Positions 15,461 to 23,580 of a stretch of 32,129 nt of DNA are shown here, piece after piece (positions within the stretch are counted from its first letter, which is position 1; every line of letters begins with the position of its first letter). Below the pieces are notes generated by a model. The model saw only the letters and a program-made list of their open reading frames with translations, made no database searches and was not told the origin of the DNA. This stretch comes from Rhodocyclaceae bacterium UBA2271 (GTDB lineage: Bacteria > Pseudomonadota > Gammaproteobacteria > Burkholderiales > Rhodocyclaceae). The stretch covers positions 1 to 32,129 of the forward strand of contig DDXB01000061.1 of the NCBI GenBank assembly GCA_002347405.1, written 5' to 3'. The position numbers and the translations under genes are program-made.

Positions 15461-16471
15461 TCAGTCCAGATAGCCCTGCGGGTTCTGGCTCTGCCAGCGC
15501 CAGGCGTCTGCGCACATCGCGGCAAGGCCTTTCTCCGCGCGCCAGCCCAGCACTTGCGCGGCCAATGCGGGATCGGCATAGCACTGGGCAATGTCGCCGG
15601 CGCGGCGTGGGGCGATGCGGTAGTTGACCGGCCTGCCGCTGGCGGCTTCGAATGCCTTGACCATCTCCAGCACAGAATAACCGCGACCGGTGCCAAGGTT
15701 GACGGTCAGCAAGCCGCCGCCTTTTTCAAGCGCGGCCAGTGCGGCGAGGTGCCCCTTGGCCAGATCGACCACATGGATGTAATCGCGTACACCGGTGCCG
15801 TCCGGGGTCGGGTAGTCGTTGCCGAACACTGACAGGCAGGCGAGCTTGCCGACCGCCACCTGCGCGACATAGGGCATGAGATTGTTCGGCAGGCCGTTCG
15901 GATCTTCGCCGATCAGGCCGGAAGCATGCGCACCCACCGGATTGAAGTAGCGCAGCAGCGCGACCCGCCAGCCGGCATCGGCCTTTACCACATCGCGCAG
16001 CACGTCCTCGATCATCAGCTTGGAGCGGCCGTAGGGGTTGGTGGCCGACAGCGGAAAATGCTCGCGGATCGGCACTTCATGCGGGTCGCCATAGACCGTG
16101 GCCGAGGAGGAGAACACCAGCGCTTTAACGCCCGCTTGCGCCATGGCTTCAAACAAGGCGATGCTGCCGGAGACGTTGTTGCTGTAGTACTCGAGCGGTT
16201 TTTCCACCGACTCGCCGACGGCCTTGAGCCCGGCGAAATGGATCACTGCCGTGCAGCCGGTCAGCGCCTTGCCGAGCGCGGGCCGATCACGCACATCGGC
16301 CTGGACGAAGGCGGGGCGCCGGCCGGCAATCTGCTCGATGCGGTCGAGCACGGCGGGCTTGCTGTTCGACAGGTTGTCGAGAATGGTCACCTGAAAACCG
16401 GCCGCGAGCAGTTCAACGCAGGTGTGGCTGCCGATGTAGCCAAGGCCGCCGGTGATGAGGTAATGCGCCAT
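15461..16471 (-). CDS. galE: UDP-glucose 4-epimerase
   Basis: A 336-residue short-chain dehydrogenase-type epimerase that interconverts UDP-glucose and UDP-galactose, supplying galactosyl units for EPS or LPS. It has the NAD-binding GGLGYIGSH (8-16), the catalytic Ser in SSSATVYGD (Ser123), and the YxxxK pair (Tyr147, Lys151). GRGYSVLEMVKAFE and RRAGDIAQCYADP are typical of bacterial GalE. Length is normal for the family. It starts 17 bases after the manC stop, so the two are almost certainly one operon; the Shine-Dalgarno is weak, which fits coupling. Confidence 0.95.
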   Translation of the reverse strand: MAHYLITGGLGYIGSHTCVELLAAGFQVTILDNLSNSKPAVLDRIEQIAGRRPAFVQADVRDRPALGKALTGCTAVIHFAGLKAVGESVEKPLEYYSNNVSGSIALFEAMAQAGVKALVFSSSATVYGDPHEVPIREHFPLSATNPYGRSKLMIEDVLRDVVKADAGWRVALLRYFNPVGAHASGLIGEDPNGLPNNLMPYVAQVAVGKLACLSVFGNDYPTPDGTGVRDYIHVVDLAKGHLAALAALEKGGGLLTVNLGTGRGYSVLEMVKAFEAASGRPVNYRIAPRRAGDIAQCYADPALAAQVLGWRAEKGLAAMCADAWRWQSQNPQGYLD

Positions 16472-16488
16472 GCTTTCTGTTGCCGGAG

Positions 16489-17913
16489 TCAGTTGCGGCC
16501 GTAGATATCGCCGAGGCGCACGATATCGTCTTCGCCGAGGTAATCGCCAGACTGCACCTCGATCATCACGCAGTCGATCACGCCGGGGTTGGACAGGCGA
16601 TGTTGCGTGCCAGCGGGAATGTAGGACGACTCGTCGGTCTTCACCAGGATCTCGCGTTCGCCATTGGTGACTTTTGCCGTGCCGGAAACGACCACCCAGT
16701 GCTCGCTGCGATGATGGTGCATCTGCAGCGAGAGCGCCGCGCCGGGCTTGACGACAATGCGCTTGATCTTGAAGCGCGGCCCCTCCTCAAGGATGGTATA
16801 GCTGCCCCAAGGGCGAAACACGGTGCGATGCAGCTTCACCGTTTCGTGGCCCTGGCGCTTGAGCTGGCCGACAATTTGCCTGACTTCCTGGGCATGGTCG
16901 CGGTGCGCCACCAGCAGGGCGTCGGGGGTGTCGACGATCAGCAGATCGTTGATGCCGATGCCGGCGACGATGCGGTCGGGAGAGTTGATGTAACAGTTGC
17001 CGGCATCGACCAGCAGGGCCTCGCCAAGAATGCGGTTGCCATTATTGTCGGCCGCCACGATATCGGCCAGTGCCGACCAGGAACCGATGTCGCTCCAGTC
17101 GAAGGCCACCGGAACCACGGCCACCCGTCCGGCCTTTTCCATCACTGCATAGTCGATCGAGATGTCGGGCACGCGGCTGAAGGTGTCCGCATCCAGCGTG
17201 ACCGGCAGTTGATCCACGGCGGTGGCGGCCCAGCAATCGCTCACCGCGCTGGCTACTTCCGGCGCATACACGTTCATGGCATTGAGGATGTCGCCGACGC
17301 GGAAACAGAACATGCCGGAGTTCCAGAAATGGCGGCCTGAAGTTACATACTCCGCTGCCTGCTCGACGGGTGGTTTCTCGATGAAGCGCGCGACGACCCG
17401 CGCTGGCGGCGCTTCGTCCTGTTCCGGACCCGCCTCGATGTAGCCGAAACCGGTTTCGGGCGATGTTGGTGGTATGCCGAAGGTGACCAGCCAGCCGCGC
17501 TCGGCCAGGCTGCGAGCACAGTCGACGGCAGCGGCGAAAGCCGCCGTATCGGCGATCAGGTGATCGGCCGGCAGTACCAGCATCACGGCGTCGTCGCCAT
17601 GAGTGTCTCGCAGGGCAAGCGCGGCAGCGGCAATTGCCGGTGCGGTATTGCGTCCTGTCGGTTCCAGCAGGTAGTCGAACTGGATCGGAGTGGGGAAATC
17701 GATGCCGGCGTACTCGTCGCGAGTCAGAAAAAAATGATCGCGATTGGTGACCGTCAGTACGCGCCCGTCACCCACGGCGGCAGCGCGGAGCATGGTTTTT
17801 TGCAGCAGGCTCTGACCGTCAGGCAACTGGATGAACGGCTTGGGGCGACCGGCCCGCGAGACTGGCCAAAGGCGGGTGCCGGCGCCGCCGGAGAGAATGA
17901 TGGGGATCAACAT
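16489..17913 (-). CDS. manC: Mannose-1-phosphate guanylyltransferase / mannose-6-phosphate isomerase
   Basis: A 474-residue bifunctional enzyme (ManC/AlgA/CpsB type) making GDP-mannose. The N-terminal nucleotidyltransferase has LSGGAGTRLWPVSR (7-20) and the FIEKP motif. The C-terminal type II isomerase cupin has RPWGSY, KPGAALSLQMHHHRSEHW and VVSGTAKV, with the metal-binding His cluster. GDP-mannose feeds EPS and LPS sugars, matching the sugar transferase elsewhere in the window. The ATG at 17913 is chosen because GAGG lies a few bases before it; the longer start at 17934 lacks this. It begins 39 bases after the soeC stop on the same strand, with only a weak CTAAG/CTTAG hairpin between, so read-through from soe is possible. 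Confidence 0.94.
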   Translation of the reverse strand: MLIPIILSGGAGTRLWPVSRAGRPKPFIQLPDGQSLLQKTMLRAAAVGDGRVLTVTNRDHFFLTRDEYAGIDFPTPIQFDYLLEPTGRNTAPAIAAAALALRDTHGDDAVMLVLPADHLIADTAAFAAAVDCARSLAERGWLVTFGIPPTSPETGFGYIEAGPEQDEAPPARVVARFIEKPPVEQAAEYVTSGRHFWNSGMFCFRVGDILNAMNVYAPEVASAVSDCWAATAVDQLPVTLDADTFSRVPDISIDYAVMEKAGRVAVVPVAFDWSDIGSWSALADIVAADNNGNRILGEALLVDAGNCYINSPDRIVAGIGINDLLIVDTPDALLVAHRDHAQEVRQIVGQLKRQGHETVKLHRTVFRPWGSYTILEEGPRFKIKRIVVKPGAALSLQMHHHRSEHWVVVSGTAKVTNGEREILVKTDESSYIPAGTQHRLSNPGVIDCVMIEVQSGDYLGEDDIVRLGDIYGRN

Positions 17914-17952
17914 GGGAACCTCGCTTTCGGGCATTAATCCTAAGCTATACCC

Positions 17953-18936
17953 TTAGCCAACGGCCTGATAGTAAAGATTCTGCGGATGATTGGCCTGGGC
18001 AAAAAAGAACCAGCGTTCGGCCATCAACCCCAGATACTGCACCACAAAAGCCAGTAGCAGTAGCTCAACAGCGGCGCCTCCGGACAAGCCGGTGGCCAGC
18101 AGCAGTACCGGAATAACGAAGGCCAGCAGCAGGAAGATCCACTTGATCGAACGCAGGAAGCCGCCACTCCTGCCGTGGAAGAACTCGCGGGTGTTGAACG
18201 AACCGCCCATGAAGCCTTGCGATTTCTGCACGATCTTCGGATGCTTGATGCCGATGGCGCTCTGTAGCGTCGATTTCGGTTTCAACCGGGCGTTGCGGAT
18301 CAGCGAGGCAACTCTGCTGACCAGGCCGAGCAGGGTGATGATCACGGCCCAGCCGGCGAAGAAGCGCACCAGTTCGGGGGCGGCAATGGCGGCGAAAACG
18401 GTTGCGAGCGTGAAGCCCGAGGCGCCGCCGAGCAGGATGTAGTTGATCACCGTCAGCGACGAATACCATTCACGCAGAAAGCGCAGGCAGGCATAGATCA
18501 TGGCGGTGCAGACGTACAGGACGAACGCCAGCAGCCAGGCGATGGTACCGACCACTACCGTGAAATCGATGGCGACGTTGCCGGGCAGGGTTGCCAGCAC
18601 CGGCTTGAACTCGAAAAAGTGGGCCAGGCCGTAGAGGAACACCATGCCCATGAAGGCCGGCAGCACGATCACCTCGCGCGACAACCAGGAAGTGCGCCAC
18701 TGGGTCGCCGAGCGCCAGGCGCGCTCCGGCCGACCGAGGTGAAAGAAGGATGCGACCAGGCCGCCGATCAGGAACAGCAGGGCGATCAGGCTGCCATAGG
18801 CATAGAACGTCTGGCTGTCCTGCTGCGGCAGCAGGTCGAACAGGGCGTAGGACTGAGCGGTGAACAGCGCCAGGAAGAGGCCCTGGCCGGCGCCGATCAG
18901 GGTGGTCAGGAAAATGACGGAAAAGGCGGGATGCAT
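17953..18936 (-). CDS. soeC: DmsC-family membrane anchor, SoeC of sulfite dehydrogenase
   Basis: A 327-residue integral membrane protein with about eight hydrophobic segments, belonging to the DmsC family of quinone-interacting anchors. It starts MHPAFSVIFLTTLIGAGQG and has FFHLGRPERAWRS, a family-typical loop. As SoeC it would take electrons from the iron-sulfur subunit SoeB and pass them to quinone. The ATG at 18936 follows GAGGT with five-base spacing; the frame extends much further upstream, but that part runs through the GC-rich repeat and antisense to soeB and is not coding. The 154-base soeB-soeC gap is unusually long and filled by a palindromic repeat. Confidence 0.85.
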   Translation of the reverse strand: MHPAFSVIFLTTLIGAGQGLFLALFTAQSYALFDLLPQQDSQTFYAYGSLIALLFLIGGLVASFFHLGRPERAWRSATQWRTSWLSREVIVLPAFMGMVFLYGLAHFFEFKPVLATLPGNVAIDFTVVVGTIAWLLAFVLYVCTAMIYACLRFLREWYSSLTVINYILLGGASGFTLATVFAAIAAPELVRFFAGWAVIITLLGLVSRVASLIRNARLKPKSTLQSAIGIKHPKIVQKSQGFMGGSFNTREFFHGRSGGFLRSIKWIFLLLAFVIPVLLLATGLSGGAAVELLLLAFVVQYLGLMAERWFFFAQANHPQNLYYQAVG

Positions 18937-18963
18937 GTAAACCTCGTTTAGCGTTAAACACAG

Positions 18964-19036
18964 CCCCCTCTCCCCAACCCCTCCCCCGCGCGGGGGGAGG
19001 GGCTTCCACTCCCCTCGCTCCTTGTGGGAGAGGGGG
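18964..19036. repeat. Nested GC-rich palindromic element between soeB and soeC
   Basis: Outer arms CCCCCTCTCCC (18964-18974) and GGGAGAGGGGG (19026-19036) are exact complements. Inside is a hairpin of about ten base pairs (18978-19002) around GCGC, whose core CCCCCGCGCGGGGGG also occurs at 15424-15438. It looks like a REP/BIME-type intergenic repeat inserted in an operon; it could stabilise or attenuate the message. Confidence 0.7.
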
Positions 19037-19090
19037 CGGGGGAGAGGGATGAAGCTGATGCGGGGTGGCGATGCGCCATGAAAGTTTGGC

Positions 19091-19822
19091 TTACCAGGTG
19101 GTGACGTCGTCGAGCGAGGGCTCGGACTTGTCGGGTTTGGGCAGGAGGCCGTCGACCTTGAGCGGATTGTCGGCGCGCTCGATCTCGTCGGGGCGCAGGC
19201 GCAGCTTGGTCTTGCGGCGTGGCAGGTAGTGGTTGGCCGGACTGGCACCCCACTCCGGCATCAGCTGATAGCCGCCGGCTTCGCGAATGGCCCGGCTGAC
19301 CTCGGATTCGGGATCGTGGATATCGCCATAGAGCCGCGCACTGGTCGGGCAGGCACGCACACAGGCCGGTCGGCGTTCTTCCGCGGTCATTTGCGGATCG
19401 TAGAGCCGATCTACGCAGAGGGTGCATTTCTTCATGACCTTCTGCGCCTCGTCAAACTCGCGCATGCCGTAGGGACACGCCCACGAGCAGTACTTGCAGC
19501 CGATGCACTTGTCGTAATCGACCAGCACGATGCCGTCCTCCTTGCGCTTGTAGGAGGCGCCGGTCGGGCACACCGGCACGCAGGGCGGATCTTCGCAATG
19601 CAGGCATGACTTCGGGAAGTGGATGGTTTCCGCATTGGGAAACTCGCCGACCTCGAAAGTCTGCACGCGGTTGAAGAAGGTTCCGGTCGGATCCTTGCCG
19701 TACGGGTTCTGGTCGACCATCGGACCGGCCTCGCCCGAGGTGTTCCATTCCTTGCAGCTGGTGACGCAGGCGTGACAGCCGACGCAGACGTTCAAATCGA
19801 TGACCAACGCGAGCTGGGTCAT
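19091..19822 (-). CDS. soeB: 4Fe-4S ferredoxin-type electron-transfer subunit, SoeB
   Basis: A 243-residue DmsB/NrfC-type subunit with four cysteine clusters: CVGCHACVTSC (13-23), CLHCEDPPCVPVC, CIGCKYCSWAC and CTLC..CVRAC, enough for four [4Fe-4S] centres. It relays electrons from the molybdenum subunit to the membrane anchor. No signal peptide, so the complex faces the cytoplasm. The ATG at 19822 is in frame and has AAGGA nine bases upstream. The same ATGACCCAGCTCG start sequence occurs twice more upstream at 32-base intervals but out of frame; these copies form two mini-ORFs between soeA and soeB. Confidence 0.88.
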   Translation of the reverse strand: MTQLALVIDLNVCVGCHACVTSCKEWNTSGEAGPMVDQNPYGKDPTGTFFNRVQTFEVGEFPNAETIHFPKSCLHCEDPPCVPVCPTGASYKRKEDGIVLVDYDKCIGCKYCSWACPYGMREFDEAQKVMKKCTLCVDRLYDPQMTAEERRPACVRACPTSARLYGDIHDPESEVSRAIREAGGYQLMPEWGASPANHYLPRRKTKLRLRPDEIERADNPLKVDGLLPKPDKSEPSLDDVTTW

Positions 19823-19854
19823 AGCGAGCGTTCCTTGATGTCGAGCTGGGTCAT
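19819..19854 (-). other. Mini-ORF 2 (11 codons) in the soeA-soeB junction
   Basis: Reads MTQLDIKERSL and stops. Its ATG overlaps the stop of mini-ORF 1 and its TGA overlaps the soeB ATG, each as ATGA. It is the second copy of a 32-base duplication. Probably a translational relay or a by-product of the duplication rather than a functional peptide. Confidence 0.5.
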
Positions 19855-19886
19855 CGCGAGCGTTCCTGGTGGCCGAGCTGGGTCAT
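19851..19886 (-). other. Mini-ORF 1 (11 codons) overlapping the soeA stop
   Basis: Reads MTQLGHQERSR and stops. Its ATG overlaps the soeA TGA (ATGA) and its stop overlaps the start of mini-ORF 2 in the same way. An AGGAACGC inside it could serve as the Shine-Dalgarno for the next start. Confidence 0.5.
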
Positions 19887-22768
19887 TTGTTTTTCCCCGC
19901 AAAAAAGTTCCAGACCGATTTTCGTTCTGCCTGGCCGGGATACGGCTTCACGACATCAAACTGCGGTGAAGTTGCCGCCGTCTCGCCAGCGCCGACTTTG
20001 TAAATGCGCACCCGCACGTCGTACCACGCGGCCTGGCCGGTGATCGGATCCGAGTTGGACAGCATGCCCGGGCCGGCCTGGTCGACGCTGGCCGGCAGTT
20101 CCTCGGAAATCAGGTGGTTGAGCAGGAAGCCGCGTTGCGATTCGTTGGCATCGGGCGTCAGGTTCCAGGCGCCGGCGGACTTGCCAATGGCGTTCCAGGT
20201 CCACACCGTGCCCGGCTCGACGGTTTCGGAATGCTTGGCCATGCAGCGCACCTTGCCCCACTGCGATTCGACCCAGATCCAGTCGTCATCCTCGATGCCG
20301 GCGAGGCGGGCGGTCCGCGTGTTGACGTAAAGGTAGTTGTGGGCATGAATCTGGCGCAGCCAGGCGTTCTGCGAATCCCACGAGTGGTACATCGCCATCG
20401 GCCGCTGCGTCACGGCGCACAGGGGATATTTGTGCTTGTCGGTGGCTTGCGCCTCCAGGGTCTCGTAGTAGAAGGGTAGCGGGTCGAAATAGGTGGCGAT
20501 GCGTTTCTTCAGGTGCTCGGGCGGTTTGCGCGTGAGGCCCTTGCCCTCTGCGGCCGTGCGGAACTTCTGCAGTACCTCGGAATAGATGTGGATGAGGATC
20601 GGCTCGGCGTAACGCGTAATGCGGTTGCGCTGCGACCATTCCAGGTAGCCCTGGTTCCAGTTGCGCATGTACTGGTAGCTCTTCGGCAGCTCGTAATGGA
20701 AAACGCAGTCGTTCTTGGCGTACATCTCCCACTGGTTGGGATTGGGTTCGCCGCGCATGAATTTTTCGCCGCCCTTGCCGCGCCAGCCGGACAGGAAACC
20801 GATGCCGGAGCCCGGCTCGGTTTCGTAATTGACGATGAAGTCAGGGTAGTCGCGGTACTTGCGCGTGCCGTCCTTGTTCACGAACACCGGCAGCTTGAGG
20901 CGCGCGCCGATTTCGATCAGCACTTCCTGGAACGGCTTGCACTCGCCCATGGGCGGCACCACGGGGATGCGCACGGCATCCATCGGGCCGTCGAATTCCG
21001 AAATCGGCCGATCGAGCATCGACATGACGTCGTGCCGTTCGAGATAGGTGGTATCCGGCAGAATCAGATCGGCGAAGGCCGTCATCTCGGACTGGAACGC
21101 ATCGCAGACGACGAGGAAGGGAATCTTGTACTCGCCGTCCTCATTCTTGTCGTTGAGCATTTTCCTCACTTCGACGGCATTCATGGTCGAGTTCCATGCC
21201 ATGTTGGACATGAAGATCAGCAGGGTGTCGATGCTGTACGGATCGCCGCGCCAGGCATTGGTGATGACGTTTTGCATCAGGCCGTGCACCGACAGCGGGT
21301 ATTCCCAGGAGAAGCCCTTGTCGATGCGCACCGGCTGGCCCTGTTCGTCGACGAACAGGTCGTCCGGGTCGGATGGCCAGCCCAGTGCAAGGCCATCCAG
21401 AGGGTGGTTGGGCTTGATGGCCAGCGGTGTGTTCGGCGTGCGGGCACAGGGCGGAATCGGCCGCGGGAACGGCACCTTGTGGCGAAAACCGCCCGGGCGG
21501 TCGATGGTGCCGAGCAGCGACATCAGGATGGCCAGCGCGCGGATGGTCTGGAAGCCGTTGGAATGCGCTGCCAGTCCGCGCATGGCATGGAAGGACACGG
21601 GATTGCCGGTAACGGTGTCGTGCTCGACGCCCCAGGAATCGGTCCAGGAAATTGGCAGTTCAATGCGCTGGTCGCGTGCCGTGACGCCCATTTCGCGCGC
21701 CAGGCGGTGGATGGTGGCGGCGGGAATGCCGGTTACGCCTTCCGCCCATTCCGGCGTGTATTGCTCGACGCGTTCTTGCAGCAACTGGAACGCCGGTTTG
21801 ACGGGTGTACCGTCCTTGAGCTTGAATTCGCCCCGCAGAAATGGGTCGGTGCCCCTAGTGTGCGTGACGACCGGCTTGTTGGTGGCGCGGTCCCACCACA
21901 ATTTATCCTGCGGGTCGTAACAGGCCTCCTCTTCCGGAACCTCGGTGCGCAGGAACATGCCGAACTCATCGCTGTCAGCGGCGACATTCACCAGCTGGCC
22001 GGCGTTGGAGTATCTGACGAGGAACTCGCGGTCATACAGGCCGAGCGCGATGATATCGTGGATGATCGCCAGCAGCAGCGCGCCGTCGGTGCCGGGACGG
22101 ATGGGTACCCACTCGTCGGCGATGGCCGAGTAACCCGAGCGTACCGGGTTGATGGAAATGAAGCGGCCGCCATCGCGCTTGAACTTGCTGATGGCTATCT
22201 TGAGCGGATTGGAATGATGGTCCTCGGCGGTGCCGATCATCACGAACAATTTGGAGCGGTCCAGATCGGGCCCGCCGAACTCCCAGAATGATCCGCCGAT
22301 GGTGTAGATCATGCCGGCCGCCATGTTGACCGAGCAGAGCCCGCCATGCGCCGCGTAATTGGGCGTGCCGAACTGGCGCGCGAACAAACCGGTGAGCGCC
22401 TGCATCTGGTCGCGGCCGGTGAATAACGCAAACTTTTTCGGATCGGTGGCGCGAATCTTGGCCAGCCGCTCGGTCAGGGTGGTGAAAGCCTCTTCCCAAC
22501 TGATCGGCTCGAATTCGCCGGCGCCGCGCTCGGCGCCGGGCTTGCGGCGCAGCGGTTGTGTCAAACGTGCCGGTGAATATTGCTTCATGATGCCCGAACT
22601 GCCCTTGGCGCAGATCACACCCTTGTTGAGCGGATGGTTCGGGTTGCCATCGATGAAGCGTACTTCCCCGTCGCGCAGATGGACGCGGATGCCGCAACGA
22701 CAGGCACACATGTAGCAGGTGGTGTTCTTGATCTCCGTGACCGGAGCGGGTGCGGGGGATGCAGGCAT
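19883..22768 (-). CDS. soeA: Molybdopterin oxidoreductase, SoeA catalytic subunit of sulfite dehydrogenase (quinone)
   Basis: A 961-residue DMSO-reductase-superfamily enzyme. A [4Fe-4S] site is formed by Cys18, 21, 25 and 53 (CYMCACRC..GVICAKG), and Cys145 in GGLCSVN is placed to ligate molybdenum. There is no twin-arginine signal, so it acts in the cytoplasm. With SoeB and the DmsC-type SoeC this matches SoeABC, which oxidises sulfite to sulfate and passes electrons to quinone in sulfur oxidisers. The GKNK stop overlaps a downstream ATG. The start at 22768 lacks a clear Shine-Dalgarno, but no other is in range before the Cys motif. Alternative: another member of the PsrA/PhsA/tetrathionate reductase group. 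I favour Soe from the subunit set and lack of Tat signal. Confidence 0.78.
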   Translation of the reverse strand: MPASPAPAPVTEIKNTTCYMCACRCGIRVHLRDGEVRFIDGNPNHPLNKGVICAKGSSGIMKQYSPARLTQPLRRKPGAERGAGEFEPISWEEAFTTLTERLAKIRATDPKKFALFTGRDQMQALTGLFARQFGTPNYAAHGGLCSVNMAAGMIYTIGGSFWEFGGPDLDRSKLFVMIGTAEDHHSNPLKIAISKFKRDGGRFISINPVRSGYSAIADEWVPIRPGTDGALLLAIIHDIIALGLYDREFLVRYSNAGQLVNVAADSDEFGMFLRTEVPEEEACYDPQDKLWWDRATNKPVVTHTRGTDPFLRGEFKLKDGTPVKPAFQLLQERVEQYTPEWAEGVTGIPAATIHRLAREMGVTARDQRIELPISWTDSWGVEHDTVTGNPVSFHAMRGLAAHSNGFQTIRALAILMSLLGTIDRPGGFRHKVPFPRPIPPCARTPNTPLAIKPNHPLDGLALGWPSDPDDLFVDEQGQPVRIDKGFSWEYPLSVHGLMQNVITNAWRGDPYSIDTLLIFMSNMAWNSTMNAVEVRKMLNDKNEDGEYKIPFLVVCDAFQSEMTAFADLILPDTTYLERHDVMSMLDRPISEFDGPMDAVRIPVVPPMGECKPFQEVLIEIGARLKLPVFVNKDGTRKYRDYPDFIVNYETEPGSGIGFLSGWRGKGGEKFMRGEPNPNQWEMYAKNDCVFHYELPKSYQYMRNWNQGYLEWSQRNRITRYAEPILIHIYSEVLQKFRTAAEGKGLTRKPPEHLKKRIATYFDPLPFYYETLEAQATDKHKYPLCAVTQRPMAMYHSWDSQNAWLRQIHAHNYLYVNTRTARLAGIEDDDWIWVESQWGKVRCMAKHSETVEPGTVWTWNAIGKSAGAWNLTPDANESQRGFLLNHLISEELPASVDQAGPGMLSNSDPITGQAAWYDVRVRIYKVGAGETAATSPQFDVVKPYPGQAERKSVWNFFAGKNK

Positions 22769-22988
22769 GAGTGGCTAACGATAAGTTGAAAACTTGCTAT
22801 GCTGGTGGGGTAGTAAAGCGTGTGGGGCTGCCCGGAGTATCGCTGCTCTGATGGCTGGAGTCAAACGCCGAATCCCTGCCAGGTTTGGCTTGCGACGGCA
22901 TTCAGAAACCTTTGTCATGGCGTGGTTGAAGTGCCGGAATGTGCCCCCATTGTTTGTGGACTTAATTCATTCTTAGAGAGGACGCGCC

Positions 22989-23399
22989 ATGTTTCATCCC
23001 GTCAGCATTCCCTTCGGTTGCAAAATGCTTTTCAACGAGATCAAGCTCAAGCCGGGCGTCACGCTCGAGGATGTCGAGATGGCGCTGGGTGAGATGTGCA
23101 ACGTCGTCAAGAATACTTACGGCGGCAAAAAGGGCGGCTTCATCGCCGGCCAGGTCTACAAGTTCGCCGGTTTCGTCTCGGACGAAGGTTCGGTTGGCGC
23201 CACCGGCGCGGCAGAAGACCATATCGCCATCGTCACCTTCTGGAACTCCTTCGAGGAACACGAGAAAAGCCACGCCGACACGGCATTCAATGAGAAATTC
23301 ACCGCGCTCGCCAAGATGTGCACGGAATCGCGCGAACTCGGCTACGACATGATGTGGCAGGGCGACCCCGAGCCCGAGGAAGACGCCGCAGCGCACTGA
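22989..23399 (+). CDS. Small protein with dimeric alpha/beta-barrel-like pattern, divergent from soe
   Basis: A 136-residue soluble protein of no family I can name. The order strand (CKMLFNEIKL), helix (LEDVEMALGEMCNVVKNTY), strand (GGFIAGQVYKFAG), strand (HIAIVTFWNSFEEHEKSHA) and helix resembles the ferredoxin-like barrel of antibiotic-biosynthesis monooxygenases and of sulfur oxygenase reductase. It has three cysteines and a short acidic tail (PEPEEDAAAH). The ATG is preceded by GAGAGGA at good spacing. Divergent orientation from soeABC with a 220-base shared control region suggests a linked role in sulfur metabolism, perhaps binding an intermediate, but this is inference. Confidence 0.65.
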   Translation: MFHPVSIPFGCKMLFNEIKLKPGVTLEDVEMALGEMCNVVKNTYGGKKGGFIAGQVYKFAGFVSDEGSVGATGAAEDHIAIVTFWNSFEEHEKSHADTAFNEKFTALAKMCTESRELGYDMMWQGDPEPEEDAAAH

Positions 23400-23534
23400 C
23401 AGTGTGATGGTTTGATGCGGCTGCGGTTCTTTCCGTGCCATGCCTCCAGACCAGGCGTACCGGGTGAGTCGCTAATGTCATGAGCCGTCCTTGCTAAGCC
23501 GCGGCAACATCCTGGACGAGGCACATTAATCGGT

Positions 23535-23566
23535 GTTGTCTCCGGTTTGCTTCAACCGGAGACAAC
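23535..23566. terminator. Perfect 13-bp hairpin after the nitrilase
   Basis: GTTGTCTCCGGTT (23535-23547) pairs perfectly with AACCGGAGACAAC (23554-23566) around a six-base loop. It lies 14 bases beyond the nitrilase stop and between convergent genes. No T-run follows on either strand, so it may be a weak or Rho-assisted terminator, or a 3' stabiliser. Confidence 0.6.
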
Positions 23567-23580
23567 CTGTCTGCGCCCGC

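Larger units (their letters stand above)
19810..19886 (-). repeat. 32-base tandem duplication at the soeA-soeB junction
   Basis: On the minus strand, units 19886-19855 and 19854-19823 agree at 27 of 32 bases, and a third partial copy (13 bases) is the genuine soeB start. Each full unit begins with an ATGACCCAGCTCG start and contains an AGGAACGCTCGC ribosome-binding segment. Confidence 0.85.

Noticed and set aside
14254..15696. 480-codon open frame on the minus strand across the LolA-like gene
   Set aside because: Composition is Arg/Ala-rich with no domain, and it crosses the LolA-like gene and parts of two well-supported genes (the ABC ATPase and galE) in the wrong frame or strand.
20513..22291. 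592-codon open frame on the plus strand, antisense to soeA
   Set aside because: It is a mirror of the soeA coding strand in GC-rich DNA; it has no Shine-Dalgarno or recognisable domain, and soeA is certain.
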